Below are positions 53,775-62,434 of a DNA stretch of 64,000 nt, piece after piece. The notes under the pieces were generated by a model. That model saw nothing but the letters and a program-made list of their open reading frames with translations, was not told the DNA's origin and did not search any database. Source of the stretch: Leptotrichia shahii (GTDB taxonomy: Bacteria; Fusobacteriota; Fusobacteriia; Fusobacteriales; Leptotrichiaceae); the NCBI RefSeq assembly GCF_008327825.1, contig NZ_AP019827.1, forward strand, positions 1,116,001 to 1,180,000. Reading direction: 5' to 3'. Numbering within the stretch: position 1 is the first letter of the stretch; every line of letters begins with the position of its first letter. The position numbers and the translations under genes are program-made.

Positions 53775-54809
53775 CTAAATTTCCTTCACAACTACATCCC
53801 CCAAAATTTTCTTCAACTTCCTAATATTTTTTCCCTTTTTACCAATAAACTCCCCTTTATCTTTCTTTTCAACAAAAAATACTGTAAAATAACTATTTTT
53901 TTCAATTTTCCTAACTTTGCCAATTTTTTCAATATTCTCTAACTCTTCATTCAAATTATTTATTTTTATTTCAAAATCTGTTTTTTCTAAGTTTGTAATT
54001 CCTAGATTTTCTTTTTCAAAATTTTCCCTATTCTCTTTATTTTTCAAAGCCACCAGTTCTTCAATATTTTCCACATCAAAAAATCTCATTTTTTCCAACT
54101 CCTCTGAAAACTCAACCTTCTTCAATGTTAAATATTTTCCATCAAGTGCCTTGTCTTTTATACTTAATTTTTTATTTTCAAAGTTTTCATCATTCAACTT
54201 TTCAATATCAAACTTCGTGTTATTTAAAATAAAATTACTCATAATCCGCACCTGCTGCGGCAAAAATCCATCTCCCGCAAAATATAGATTACCATTTTCA
54301 TATTTCACCAAAATTTCTCTTATGTGATTTTTTAATTTTTTCCCCTTTTCTGAAGTAAATTCGTAAAAATCCTTTTTCCCAGACACTTTCTCACAAATCT
54401 GATTTATTCTCTCTTCATTATTTTTTACAAGATGTTTTGGATATTTATAAATATAATATCTTTTTTGAATCATCTGTGGAAATTCTAAAAATGGCAATGT
54501 TCTTACTATTTTATTAATTTTCAGCCCTTCTATTTCCAAAAATTTTAATTTAAAAAAATCAATAACATCTTTGGAATTTATATAAAGAATATTTTCCTTT
54601 GCACTCACATTCGCATCAGTCCTTCCAGCCTGCTGAATTCCTTTGAATATTTTGATTTTGTTACTTTCCAAAATTTTTCTAAATTCTGCTTTTATACTTT
54701 TTTTATTCGGATTTTCATCAAAAGAGTTAAACTTTTCTCCATTATATTCTATAAAAAACATGTATCCAAAATATTTTGTATTCTCAAAATCTCTTATTAA
54801 TTTATCCAC
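53775..54809 (-). CDS. TruA-like pseudouridine synthase with C-terminal KH-like domain
   Basis: The 344-residue protein shows the TruA catalytic signature AGRTDANVSA (61-70) with catalytic D65. The consensus has Gly-Val-His where this has Asn-Val-Ser. The core covers ~10-235, including KNHIREILVKYENGNLYF (about positions 165-182). A charged linker leads to a C-terminal ~50-residue KH-like module with FIGKKGKNIRKLKKILG, carrying the GxxG loop. Ordinary TruA is ~245 residues and has no KH domain. It probably modifies RNA uridines, perhaps with altered target choice. Confidence 0.75.
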   Translation of the reverse strand: MDKLIRDFENTKYFGYMFFIEYNGEKFNSFDENPNKKSIKAEFRKILESNKIKIFKGIQQAGRTDANVSAKENILYINSKDVIDFFKLKFLEIEGLKINKIVRTLPFLEFPQMIQKRYYIYKYPKHLVKNNEERINQICEKVSGKKDFYEFTSEKGKKLKNHIREILVKYENGNLYFAGDGFLPQQVRIMSNFILNNTKFDIEKLNDENFENKKLSIKDKALDGKYLTLKKVEFSEELEKMRFFDVENIEELVALKNKENRENFEKENLGITNLEKTDFEIKINNLNEELENIEKIGKVRKIEKNSYFTVFFVEKKDKGEFIGKKGKNIRKLKKILGDVVVKEI

Positions 54810-54903
54810 TATTATTTCTCCATTTTTTATTTCTTTACTTTATAAATTTCCCTAACATATTTTCCAATCTAAATTTTTCATAATTCAAAATTACTTTATT
54901 ATT

Positions 54904-54923
54904 TATTCAATTATAATTGAATA
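54904..54923. promoter_or_regulatory. 20-bp perfect palindrome between truA-like and malic enzyme genes
   Basis: TATTCAATTATAATTGAATA reads identically on both strands. It lies in the divergent intergenic region, about 95 bp from the truA-like start and 134 bp from the malic enzyme start. A TATAAT core occurs on both strands inside it. It looks like an operator; no regulator is assigned. Confidence 0.45.
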
Positions 54924-55005
54924 TATTTTATCATTTTCTCCAATAAATGTATAGGTACTCTCCTTTAATTTAAAGTAAAAAAAAATCAATTTCTCTATTA
55001 TTCCA

Positions 55006-55014
55006 TGTTATACT
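55006..55014 (+). promoter_or_regulatory. Putative extended -10 promoter of malic enzyme
   Basis: TGTTATACT gives an extended -10 (TG at 55006-55007, TATACT at 55009-55014), 43 bp before the start codon. The matching -35 position is weak. The 5' leader would be short. Confidence 0.45.
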
Positions 55015-55056
55015 TGACTTATCAAAATTATTTTAAAAATTTAGAGGTGATTATTT

Positions 55057-56691
55057 ATGAAATCAGGTTATGAAATTTTGAATGATCCTTTTCTTAACAA
55101 AGGAACAGCATTTACAAAAGAAGAAAGAGAAAAATATGGATTATTGGGACTATTGCCAGCACAATTCCAAACGATAGAAACTCAAGCGAAACAAGTTTAC
55201 AAACAATTTCAAGCGAAAGATAAATTAATAGAAAAAAGATATTTTTTGATGGAAATTTTTAACACAAATAGAACATTATTTTATTATTTATTTAATGAAC
55301 ACGTTGTTGAATTTATGCCTATTGTTTATGATCCTGTAATTGCAGAAAGTATAGAAAATTACAGCGAATTATTTGTAAACCCTCAGAATGCAGCTTATTT
55401 ATCAGTAAAAGAACCAGAAAATATAGAAATAATTTTAAAAAATGCCACAAGTGATAGAAATATTCGATTGATAGTTGTTACAGATGCTGAAGGGATTTTA
55501 GGAATTGGAGATTGGGGAACTAATGGAGTAGATATTTCAGTTGGAAAGTTAATGGTTTATACTGCTGCAGCTGGAATTGATCCTTCTACAGTTCTTCCAG
55601 TTGTGATTGATGCAGGTACGAATAGAAAAGAATTGTTGGAGAATGAATTTTATTTGGGAAATAAATTTGAAAGAGTTAGAGGTGACGAATATTATAATTT
55701 TATTGATAAATTTGTAAAAACAGCTGAGAAAATTTTTCCAGATTTATATCTTCATTGGGAAGACTTTGGAAGATTAAATGCTGCTAATATTTTGAAAAAG
55801 TATGAAAATGAAATTGCAACTTTTAACGATGACATACAGGGGACAGGAATTATTACTTTAGCTGGAATTTTAGGAGCATTAAAAATTTCTGGTGAAAAAC
55901 TTACAGATCAAGTTTATATGTGTTTTGGTGCAGGAACTGCTGGAGCTGGAATTGCCAAAAGAATTTTTGATGAAATGATTGAACAAGGACTTTCTGAAGC
56001 AGAAGCAAAAAAGCGTTTTTATTTAGTTGATAAGCAAGGATTATTATTTGAAGATACAGAAGGATTGACACCAGAACAAATTCCTTTTGCTAGAAAACAT
56101 GATGAATTTGAAAATTCTAATGAACTAATAAATTTAGAAGCAGCAGTTAAAGCTATAAAACCAACAATTTTAGTAGGAACTTCAACAGTACCGAAAACTT
56201 TTACAAAAGAGATCATACAAGAAATGGCAAAACATACAAAAAGACCTATAATTTTTCCATTAAGCAATCCTACAAAATTAGCAGAAGCATCTGCGAAAGA
56301 TCTTATTGAATGGACAGATGGAAGAGCTCTTATTGCAACAGGAATTCCATCAGATCCAATAGAATATAAAGGCACTGTTTATGAAATTGGACAAGCTAAT
56401 AACGCATTAATTTATCCTGGATTAGGACTTGGAATTATTGCAACAAAATCAAGACTTGTAAATGACAAAATAATTTCAGCAGCAGCTCATTCACTAGGAG
56501 GAATTGTTGATACAAACAAACCTGGTGCTGCAGTACTTCCACCTGTATCGAAATTAACAGAATTTTCTGAAACAGTGGCACTTGCGGTAGGAGAAAGTGT
56601 GTTAAAGCAAAAATTAAATAGAGATCCTGTTGATGATTTAAAAGAAGCAATTAAAAATACAAAATGGATTCCTGAATACAAAAAACTTTAA
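55057..56691 (+). CDS. NAD-dependent malic enzyme
   Basis: The 544-residue protein is a full-length malic enzyme of the large type (SfcA/MaeA). It decarboxylates malate to pyruvate. Conserved segments are [13 protein letters not shown] near the N-terminus, [18 protein letters not shown] (DxxxILGxGDxG), [28 protein letters not shown], the Rossmann loop [11 protein letters not shown] and [12 protein letters not shown]. It is one of the few plus-strand genes and is followed by an RpiB/LacA-type isomerase gene 69 bp downstream. Confidence 0.95.
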   Translation: MKSGYEILNDPFLNKGTAFTKEEREKYGLLGLLPAQFQTIETQAKQVYKQFQAKDKLIEKRYFLMEIFNTNRTLFYYLFNEHVVEFMPIVYDPVIAESIENYSELFVNPQNAAYLSVKEPENIEIILKNATSDRNIRLIVVTDAEGILGIGDWGTNGVDISVGKLMVYTAAAGIDPSTVLPVVIDAGTNRKELLENEFYLGNKFERVRGDEYYNFIDKFVKTAEKIFPDLYLHWEDFGRLNAANILKKYENEIATFNDDIQGTGIITLAGILGALKISGEKLTDQVYMCFGAGTAGAGIAKRIFDEMIEQGLSEAEAKKRFYLVDKQGLLFEDTEGLTPEQIPFARKHDEFENSNELINLEAAVKAIKPTILVGTSTVPKTFTKEIIQEMAKHTKRPIIFPLSNPTKLAEASAKDLIEWTDGRALIATGIPSDPIEYKGTVYEIGQANNALIYPGLGLGIIATKSRLVNDKIISAAAHSLGGIVDTNKPGAAVLPPVSKLTEFSETVALAVGESVLKQKLNRDPVDDLKEAIKNTKWIPEYKKL

Positions 56692-56760
56692 TTAGCTTAT
56701 TGATTTTTCTAACTTTTTAAAGTAAAATGAAAATATATAAAAATATTAGGAGATGATTTT

Positions 56761-57225
56761 ATGAAAATAGCAATGGCTGGAGATCATGCTGGATTTAATT
56801 TAAAAAAGGAAATTAAGGAATTGCTGGAATCACAAGGGCACGAAGTTATAGATTTTGGACCTTTTAGTGAAGAATCTTGTGACTTGCCTGATTTTATCTA
56901 TCCTGCTTCACTTGCAGTAAGTAAACAAGAAGTTGACAGAGGAATCTTTATAGACGGTGTTGGCTATGGAAGTGCTTTAATTGCAAATAAAATTTACGGT
57001 GTTTATGCTGCTGTTTGTCAAGATCCATTTTGTGCAAGTTTAGCTCGTTCTCACTCAAATACAAACGTACTTTGCCTTGGTGGAAAAATTATTGGTTCTG
57101 CTATTGCACAAGAAATTGTAAAAACATGGATGACTACTGATTATTTGATAAATGAAAAAAAATATACAAATAGAGTAGAAAAAGTAATTGAAATTGCTGA
57201 AAGACATATAAGAAAAGACATTTAA
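56761..57225 (+). CDS. RpiB/LacA/LacB family sugar-phosphate isomerase
   Basis: The 154-residue protein begins MKIAMAGDHAGFNLK, typical of RpiB and LacA/LacB. At the position where RpiB has its catalytic Cys (usually ICGTG), this protein has FIDGVG with D65, more like LacA. It retains SHSNTNVLCLGG. It isomerises aldose/ketose phosphates, either ribose 5-phosphate or galactose 6-phosphate. The choice cannot be made here. No lac or gal genes are adjacent. AGGAGATG precedes the ATG. Confidence 0.85.
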   Translation: MKIAMAGDHAGFNLKKEIKELLESQGHEVIDFGPFSEESCDLPDFIYPASLAVSKQEVDRGIFIDGVGYGSALIANKIYGVYAAVCQDPFCASLARSHSNTNVLCLGGKIIGSAIAQEIVKTWMTTDYLINEKKYTNRVEKVIEIAERHIRKDI

Positions 57226-57604
57226 TCAGCATTTTCATTTTTAAAATAATTTTAAAAATAGAATTATTATTTTACTGAAATTTAAACTTATACTGTTTCC
57301 CATTTAAACAACAGACTGGTTATAAATTTCTTTGCAAAAGAATCAAAAAACACTTGTTAGCAAATAATATAAAATATAGCTTCTATTTTTAAACAGAGTT
57401 TAGTATTAATTTTGATCTATTTGATTAAAAAAATTTAAACATATAAAAATAATCCCTAATCTTGAATTATTATCAACAAAAGGGACTATTTTTTATTTTA
57501 TCTACAAAAATTTTCCAAAGTTCAAAAATAATTTACTGTTATTTCTTTTTTTTATTATTTTAAATTTAAATATTTCAAATTTTAATTCTATAAAATCAAT
57601 TAAT
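57226..57604. other. Intergenic region, 379 bp
   Basis: This AT-rich gap lies between convergent genes. Apart from the terminator at 57447-57500, I see no open frame with a ribosome binding site, no repeat matching others in the window and no structured RNA. Confidence 0.6.
57447..57500 (+). terminator. Terminator downstream of the sugar-phosphate isomerase
   Basis: AAATAATCCCT (57447-57457) pairs with AGGGACTATTT (57481-57491) with one mismatch, followed by TTTTATTTTA. It lies about 220 bp after the stop codon and faces a convergent minus-strand gene. Confidence 0.6.
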
Positions 57605-58042
57605 TTATGCTTCCTGTGCTGCATATCCACCTTCGATTGCAACTTCCTTCACTTTTTCCTTCTTCTGTTTGATTTTTAATGAAAAAGTCCCTGTTCCAGC
57701 CTGATTTCCATATTCTTCGATATAATCAACTACAAATACATTTGTCATATCAATTTTTCTTACCATCTGTCCTGCTGAAATGATTTCAAGGCTTGCTTGT
57801 CTATAGGCATCGCTTGCTTCTGATGGAACTAATGACCATTGTGCAACTTTTCTTGTGTCATCTTCCGTATCTCCACTTGCTGCAGCCAGTATTTTCCCTC
57901 TTATTTCCAAAATTACTCCTAGATCTGTTGCTCTCGCATTTGAATCATCAGGCGTTTCAGAAATGTATTTTACATCCAAAATACTTTCCTTGTCTAGCAA
58001 AATTTCATTTTCTTGTCCTTTAACGCTCAATCTGAATCCCAT
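57605..58042 (-). CDS. Hypothetical small beta-rich protein
   Basis: I do not recognise this 145-residue protein with confidence. It has no signal peptide, no Cys and no membrane helix. It is predicted to be mostly beta strands, with GFRLSVKGQENEILL at the start and a central AYRQASLEIISAG helix-strand. TNVFVVDYIEEYGNQ then leads into a final strand, GTGTFSLKIKQKK. The single-layer beta layout with a conserved E-Y/G segment is reminiscent of Hcp or phage tail-tube subunits. No phage or secretion genes are near, so that is only a suggestion. Confidence 0.5.
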   Translation of the reverse strand: MGFRLSVKGQENEILLDKESILDVKYISETPDDSNARATDLGVILEIRGKILAAASGDTEDDTRKVAQWSLVPSEASDAYRQASLEIISAGQMVRKIDMTNVFVVDYIEEYGNQAGTGTFSLKIKQKKEKVKEVAIEGGYAAQEA

Positions 58043-58177
58043 AAATTATTCCCCCCATTTTATTTTTGACAACTAAATAATAGCACTATTTTTTTAAATT
58101 AATTTAATTTTAATTATCTGTTATTATTTTACAACAAAAATATCTATTTGTCAACCAAAATTTTAATTTTTTATTAA

Positions 58178-58831
58178 TTAATCTACAAGATAAACCTTAA
58201 GAGCAATTTCATCATCAAATGGAATGGGCACAGCAACAAACTTTTTCCCCGCATCAATCATTCTAGCAATAATCTCACATTGACTTTTTGGCAAATATCC
58301 AACTTTCTCCTTTCTAGAATTATAAACAGCGACTGCATTTAAAGAGATGCCGTTAAATTCACGAAATAAGTCCATCTGAACCTCATCTTTAATTTTAATA
58401 GCAAAATTTCTAATATATTTAGCCCCTTCTAAATAAGTATCCAGCAAAAACAGTCTTCTTGACTTCTTTGTGTATTTGTCAATCAATGTCTTTGCATATT
58501 CAAACATCATTTCCTTCCCCAGCTTAATCTTTTCTTCCCGCCCATTATCCTTTTGAATGACAAGCACTCCATTTCCAAAATTAAACTCATTTATCATATA
58601 ATTTCTCTGATTTTTCAAAAGCTCAAAATATTCCATCATTTCTTCAAAAATCATGATTTCCTTCTGATTAATTTGAAACGATCCCTTTTTCAGTTCAACC
58701 GACGTATTCTCAATATATGAATAATAAAATCTTCCATCCCCAAAAACCTCGATTTCATAATTCCCTCCATAATAAAGTCCATCAAATTCAAGTTTTATCC
58801 CATTAAAATTACTTACCAACATTTTTTTCAC
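58178..58831 (-). CDS. HIRAN-domain protein
   Basis: The 217-residue protein has an unassigned N-terminal beta-rich region (~1-135). Its C-terminal HIRAN-like domain (~148-215) shows LFREFNGISLNAVAVYN, VGYLPKSQCEIIARMIDAG and a final strand. HIRAN domains bind DNA ends or damaged DNA and usually occur in helicases or nucleases. Here the domain stands in a short protein without any enzyme part. Neighbours give no operon clue. Confidence 0.65.
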   Translation of the reverse strand: MKKMLVSNFNGIKLEFDGLYYGGNYEIEVFGDGRFYYSYIENTSVELKKGSFQINQKEIMIFEEMMEYFELLKNQRNYMINEFNFGNGVLVIQKDNGREEKIKLGKEMMFEYAKTLIDKYTKKSRRLFLLDTYLEGAKYIRNFAIKIKDEVQMDLFREFNGISLNAVAVYNSRKEKVGYLPKSQCEIIARMIDAGKKFVAVPIPFDDEIALKVYLVD

Positions 58832-58856
58832 CTCTTTTATTGTACCTTCTTATTCC

Positions 58857-59825
58857 TTATTTCAGTCCTTCTAACTTTCCTTCGAGAAACAATTTCAAAT
58901 TTTTTTCAACATCATTCATAAGTGCCAGCATACTTTTTTCAGACTTCCATGCAATGTGTGGAGTAATTACAATGTTGTCCAATTCAAATAATTTAGAATT
59001 TTTTTCAATTGGCTCAACACTCGTTACATCAATAGCTGCTGATTTTATTATTTTATTTTTTAATGCAAAATACAGATCATCCTGATTTATAACTGGTCCT
59101 CGTGCTAAATTCAAAATTCTAGCACTCCTTTTCATTTTTTTCATTTTTTCAAGATTTATAAGATTTCGTGTTGAATTAGTCAATGGTATATGAAGTGTTA
59201 AAACATCGCATTTTTCTAGAACTTCATCCAAATCATACCGTAAAACTCCATTCTCTTCAACTTTTTTATAATCCTTTTCATTATTTTTAGCAACCATTAC
59301 TTTCATTCCCAATGCTTCTGCCATCTGAGCAACTTTTTTCCCAATATTTCCAAATCCCACAATTCCTAAAATTTTCCCCTCCACATCATCAATCGGATAT
59401 TTCTGATAATCAGGAGCATCAATATCAATCCATTTACCATTTTTTACTTCCTCAAAATATTTATTAACAGGTGTTAATTCATTTAAAAGAAAAGTAATTG
59501 CCAGCTGTGCAACAGAATTAGTCGAATAACCTGAAACATTTGCCACCTTTATTCCAAACTCATTCGCACTTTTCACATCAATATGATTAAAGCCAGTCGC
59601 TGTAATAAGTATCAATTTAAGTTTCTTAGCCTTCTCAAACTGCTTTTTTCCAAGTTTTATTCTAGTTGTTATTACAACATCCACATCTTCTATTCTTTCA
59701 TCAATTTTTCCTATTTCAGTATCTTCATATTCAATATATTCACCATATTTATCAAACTTTTCCTTTAAATCAATTGGTCCAGCTGTAATTCTATCCAGAT
59801 ACACTATTTTTAAATTTTTTTTCAT
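58857..59825 (-). CDS. D-2-hydroxyacid dehydrogenase
   Basis: The start is ATG 59825, 9 bp after GAGGG; an ATG three codons earlier abuts that site. The 322-residue protein has the formate/glycerate dehydrogenase fold. It carries VGFGNIGKKVAQMAEALGM (NAD loop), LTLHIPLTNSTRNLI, NLARGPVINQDDL with the catalytic Arg region, and VTPHIAW with the catalytic His. It reduces a 2-keto acid to a D-hydroxy acid, with hydroxypyruvate or glyoxylate the usual substrates. The exact substrate is not determined. Confidence 0.9.
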   Translation of the reverse strand: MKKNLKIVYLDRITAGPIDLKEKFDKYGEYIEYEDTEIGKIDERIEDVDVVITTRIKLGKKQFEKAKKLKLILITATGFNHIDVKSANEFGIKVANVSGYSTNSVAQLAITFLLNELTPVNKYFEEVKNGKWIDIDAPDYQKYPIDDVEGKILGIVGFGNIGKKVAQMAEALGMKVMVAKNNEKDYKKVEENGVLRYDLDEVLEKCDVLTLHIPLTNSTRNLINLEKMKKMKRSARILNLARGPVINQDDLYFALKNKIIKSAAIDVTSVEPIEKNSKLFELDNIVITPHIAWKSEKSMLALMNDVEKNLKLFLEGKLEGLK

Positions 59826-59992
59826 AAATATCATCCCTCTTTTAGTATTTTACTATTTAATAAAAAATCAGTTTTCTCAGATTATATTCCAAACTATACT
59901 TTCATGGAATATATCCTATAAACTTTTTAATTTTATTTATAATAACCTAATTCATATTTATTTTCCCAAATTCAAATTTTAAAACAAATATA

Positions 59993-60733
59993 CTATATAA
60001 TGCTGACATCTGCCTTCAATTTATAAATAACATCCTTTCTTTCCACAACAATCATAACTTTTTCCTTTAATTCCTTGTCCCGCTTTATTTTTTGCAATAA
60101 TTTTTTTGCTGGATTTATAGCGATGGCATTTCCTACATTTTTAAACATTGTCAGATCTCCCGTTGTATCTCCATAGGCATACGATTTTTTCAAATCAATG
60201 TCATACTTTTTACAAAAGTCTGCTATTGCCTTCTGCTTACTTTTAGCATCCCACATTGGAATGACATTCCCTGTAAAAATCCCATTTTCATTAACTTCAT
60301 AAATAGAAGCCCTGTAATCTTCAACGCCGTATCTTTCAGCCATTTTACTAACAAGAAAATCTGGACTTCCTGAAATAATTATAACCTTATGCTCTTTCTC
60401 CTTGTGATATTTCAACCTTTCCCGTGTATACCGATAAACTTTATCACCTTTTAACTTCATCACCCTTTTAGCAATAAAGTCCATATCCTCCTTGCTAAAA
60501 TTTTTCAATGCCTCCATATAAGTCTGCACAAGCTCATCTAAATAATCATCATAATCTCCAGTTCTATTCTCCCACTTGGAAAATTTTTCCTTAACTTTCC
60601 CTTCCCAAGTCATCATATCAATATACTCATACTGAACAAGCATCTTAAAATGTTCAATTAACAGCGAATCTCTGTAAATTGTTCCATCGATATCAAAAAA
60701 TGCCGCCACATTTCTAGTTTTATTTCCTTTCAC
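59993..60733 (-). CDS. HAD-superfamily IB phosphatase (SerB-like)
   Basis: The 246-residue protein shows HAD motif I FFDIDGTIYRD (nucleophile D13), motif II IIISGSPDF, and motif IV YAYGDTTGDLTMF. A helical type I cap lies between motifs I and II. This is the HAD-IB (PSP-like) subgroup, which includes phosphoserine phosphatase and cell-cycle or lipid-linked phosphatases. No serine pathway genes are adjacent. Substrate is unknown. Confidence 0.85.
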   Translation of the reverse strand: MKGNKTRNVAAFFDIDGTIYRDSLLIEHFKMLVQYEYIDMMTWEGKVKEKFSKWENRTGDYDDYLDELVQTYMEALKNFSKEDMDFIAKRVMKLKGDKVYRYTRERLKYHKEKEHKVIIISGSPDFLVSKMAERYGVEDYRASIYEVNENGIFTGNVIPMWDAKSKQKAIADFCKKYDIDLKKSYAYGDTTGDLTMFKNVGNAIAINPAKKLLQKIKRDKELKEKVMIVVERKDVIYKLKADVSII

Positions 60734-60887
60734 TTATATTCCCCCTAATTAAATTTATTTATCATCAATGTATTTTATATATTATGCTATATTTTACCTT
60801 ATTTTCCTCAATAAATCAAATAATTTGCTATTCTAAATAATTTAACTTTAACTGTTTAGCAATTTATTTTGGTGCTGTATCTGAATA

Positions 60888-60935
60888 ATAAAAAAACGGA
60901 AATTAATTAAAAATTTTAAAATACATTCCGCTTTT
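60888..60935 (-). terminator. Intrinsic terminator after the phosphoglycolate phosphatase-like gene
   Basis: On the minus strand, AGCGGAAT (60932-60925) pairs with ATTTCCGTTT, ending near 60894, with an AT-rich loop. A T-run, TTTTTTTATT, follows. It lies 55 bp beyond the stop codon. Confidence 0.7.
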
Positions 60936-60989
60936 TATTTTTCTAAATCAAATTTTTTTACAGTTTATTTTACTCCAAAAAATTTAAAT

Positions 60990-61646
60990 TTATTTTATTC
61001 TTTTCATAATCTCCTGAACACTAGACACCTTCACATCTTCTTCAATTCCATCCTCGCCTTTTACTTCGCCAAATCCCCATTTGCAGTAAACAATGTCAAT
61101 TCCAGCATTTTTAGCTGTATTTACGTCCACAAGCATATCTCCAACAAATAATATTTTTTCTTTTGGAATATTTAAGTTTTGTGCCATTCTATCAACATTA
61201 TAAGGATTCGGCTTATTTGGATATTCCTTTTCATTTGAGCCAAATATCCCATCAAATTTCCATTTAGATAATTTTTTATCAACAGCAGACAAGGCTGTTT
61301 CATGATCCTTGTTTGTTACAATACCTTTTTTCACGTCATTTTGCTCTAAAAAATCAAGCAATTCAGGTATTCCTTCATAAGGTTCGACACCATAGTCAAA
61401 GTAAATATCGTAATATTTTCTTATAACCTTTTCCATTTCCTCATTCGTTACATCCTCATATTTCTCTTTTTCCAAAATATTCCGTGCAAGCCCTGAAACT
61501 CCACCACCAACAAATTTTACACACTCATCAATAAAATACTGCTTTTTCCCAAGTTCTTCCATCGCTGAATTTACAGTCTTTGTAATAGATTTTGACGTAT
61601 CCATAAGCGTCCCGTCCAAATCAAATATAACTAAATCATATTTCAT
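60990..61646 (-). CDS. HAD phosphatase, phosphoglycolate phosphatase-like
   Basis: The 218-residue protein has motif I VIFDLDGTLMDTSKSI, motif II GIVTNKD and motif IV LFVGDMLVDVNTAK. The four-helix cap with FVGGGVSGLARNIL is typical of the Gph/PGP group. Phosphoglycolate phosphatase is the best name, but pyrophosphatase or other sugar-phosphate activities occur in this family. It lies 39 bp downstream of the DUF896 gene on the same strand. Confidence 0.85.
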   Translation of the reverse strand: MKYDLVIFDLDGTLMDTSKSITKTVNSAMEELGKKQYFIDECVKFVGGGVSGLARNILEKEKYEDVTNEEMEKVIRKYYDIYFDYGVEPYEGIPELLDFLEQNDVKKGIVTNKDHETALSAVDKKLSKWKFDGIFGSNEKEYPNKPNPYNVDRMAQNLNIPKEKILFVGDMLVDVNTAKNAGIDIVYCKWGFGEVKGEDGIEEDVKVSSVQEIMKRIK

Positions 61647-61685
61647 AAATTTTTATTCACTCCTTCCCTAATTTACTTTATTTTT

Positions 61686-61907
61686 TTACGCTTCAGGTTC
61701 AATAACATTCCCGTCATCATCAATTGGATTCCCATCGTCATCCACTCTAACAACCTTAATGCTATCCAAATGCCCTCTCACACTTTCCTTAAACTTTTCA
61801 ATATACATTTTTCTATATTTTTCTCGCTCTTTCTTCTCTTCTTCCGTCAATTCTCTCTCACGTGCCAATTTTGAAAATTCATTTATTTTTTTTATAATGT
61901 CTTCCAT
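61686..61907 (-). CDS. DUF896 (UPF0291/YnzC-like) small protein
   Basis: The 73-residue protein matches the YnzC/DUF896 family. It is a helical hairpin with IIKKINEFSKLARERELTEEEKKE split over positions 4-27, YRKMYIEKFK and VRGHLDSIKVV. The C-terminal tail is unusually acidic, with two repeats of DDDGNxI. Members are cytoplasmic, some linked to SOS or biofilm in Firmicutes. It probably shares a transcript with the phosphatase gene. Confidence 0.88.
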   Translation of the reverse strand: MEDIIKKINEFSKLARERELTEEEKKEREKYRKMYIEKFKESVRGHLDSIKVVRVDDDGNPIDDDGNVIEPEA

Positions 61908-62434
61908 TTTTTTAATTTTCCTTTCTAAAAATATTACTTTTATTTCTAATTTTCATCTTGATTTTATCTAAAATATGGCATAACATATTAAAGTAAAATT
62001 CAATTATATTTAAGCCTTTAGCGTTGTACTTATTTTTTTATCTTTTCAGAAATTTCATAATCTAAAAAGTATATAACAATATTATTATACTTTATCGTCT
62101 ATAATTTATCAACAATTTTCAGAAAATATTTCTCCCCATTTATATGTTTTATAAATTTTTAACAAAAAATCACAGTTAATCTTAATAACCGTGATTTTCA
62201 TTTGCAAAAAGTTTTTGTTTTTATTTATTGTTCTATCTTTTATTTTTTAAAATGCTGAAACTACATAAGTAATCAAGACAACATACGATATAACAATATT
62301 TGTAATATCCAGTAAAGATAATGCTAAATTTCCATAATCCTTTAATTTATTCTTATTTTTTGATTTATTTTTACAATTATCTGTTCCTATTTTTATTTAA
62401 ATTTAGCCTAATTTTTTCAACAAAACAAGAACTA
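61908..62434. other. Intergenic region, 527 bp
   Basis: The gap holds the rclA terminator at 62161-62198. It also holds a minus-strand open stretch (62396-62247, 49 codons) that ends in a hydrophobic segment YVVLITYVVSAF but has no ATG, GTG or TTG near its beginning and no ribosome binding site. The rest is AT-rich sequence without recognisable features. Confidence 0.55.
62161..62198 (-). terminator. Intrinsic terminator downstream of rclA
   Basis: AAAATCAC (62166-62173) pairs with GTGATTTT (62191-62198). On the minus strand a TTTTTTGTT run follows. It lies about 240 bp after rclA, so it may end an extended 3' untranslated region. Confidence 0.65.

Noticed and set aside
62247-62396. Minus-strand open stretch of 49 codons ending in a hydrophobic segment, possibly a small membrane peptide
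   Set aside because: It has no ATG, GTG or TTG in its first 40 codons and no ribosome binding site. It may be a decayed gene end, but cannot be supported as a CDS.
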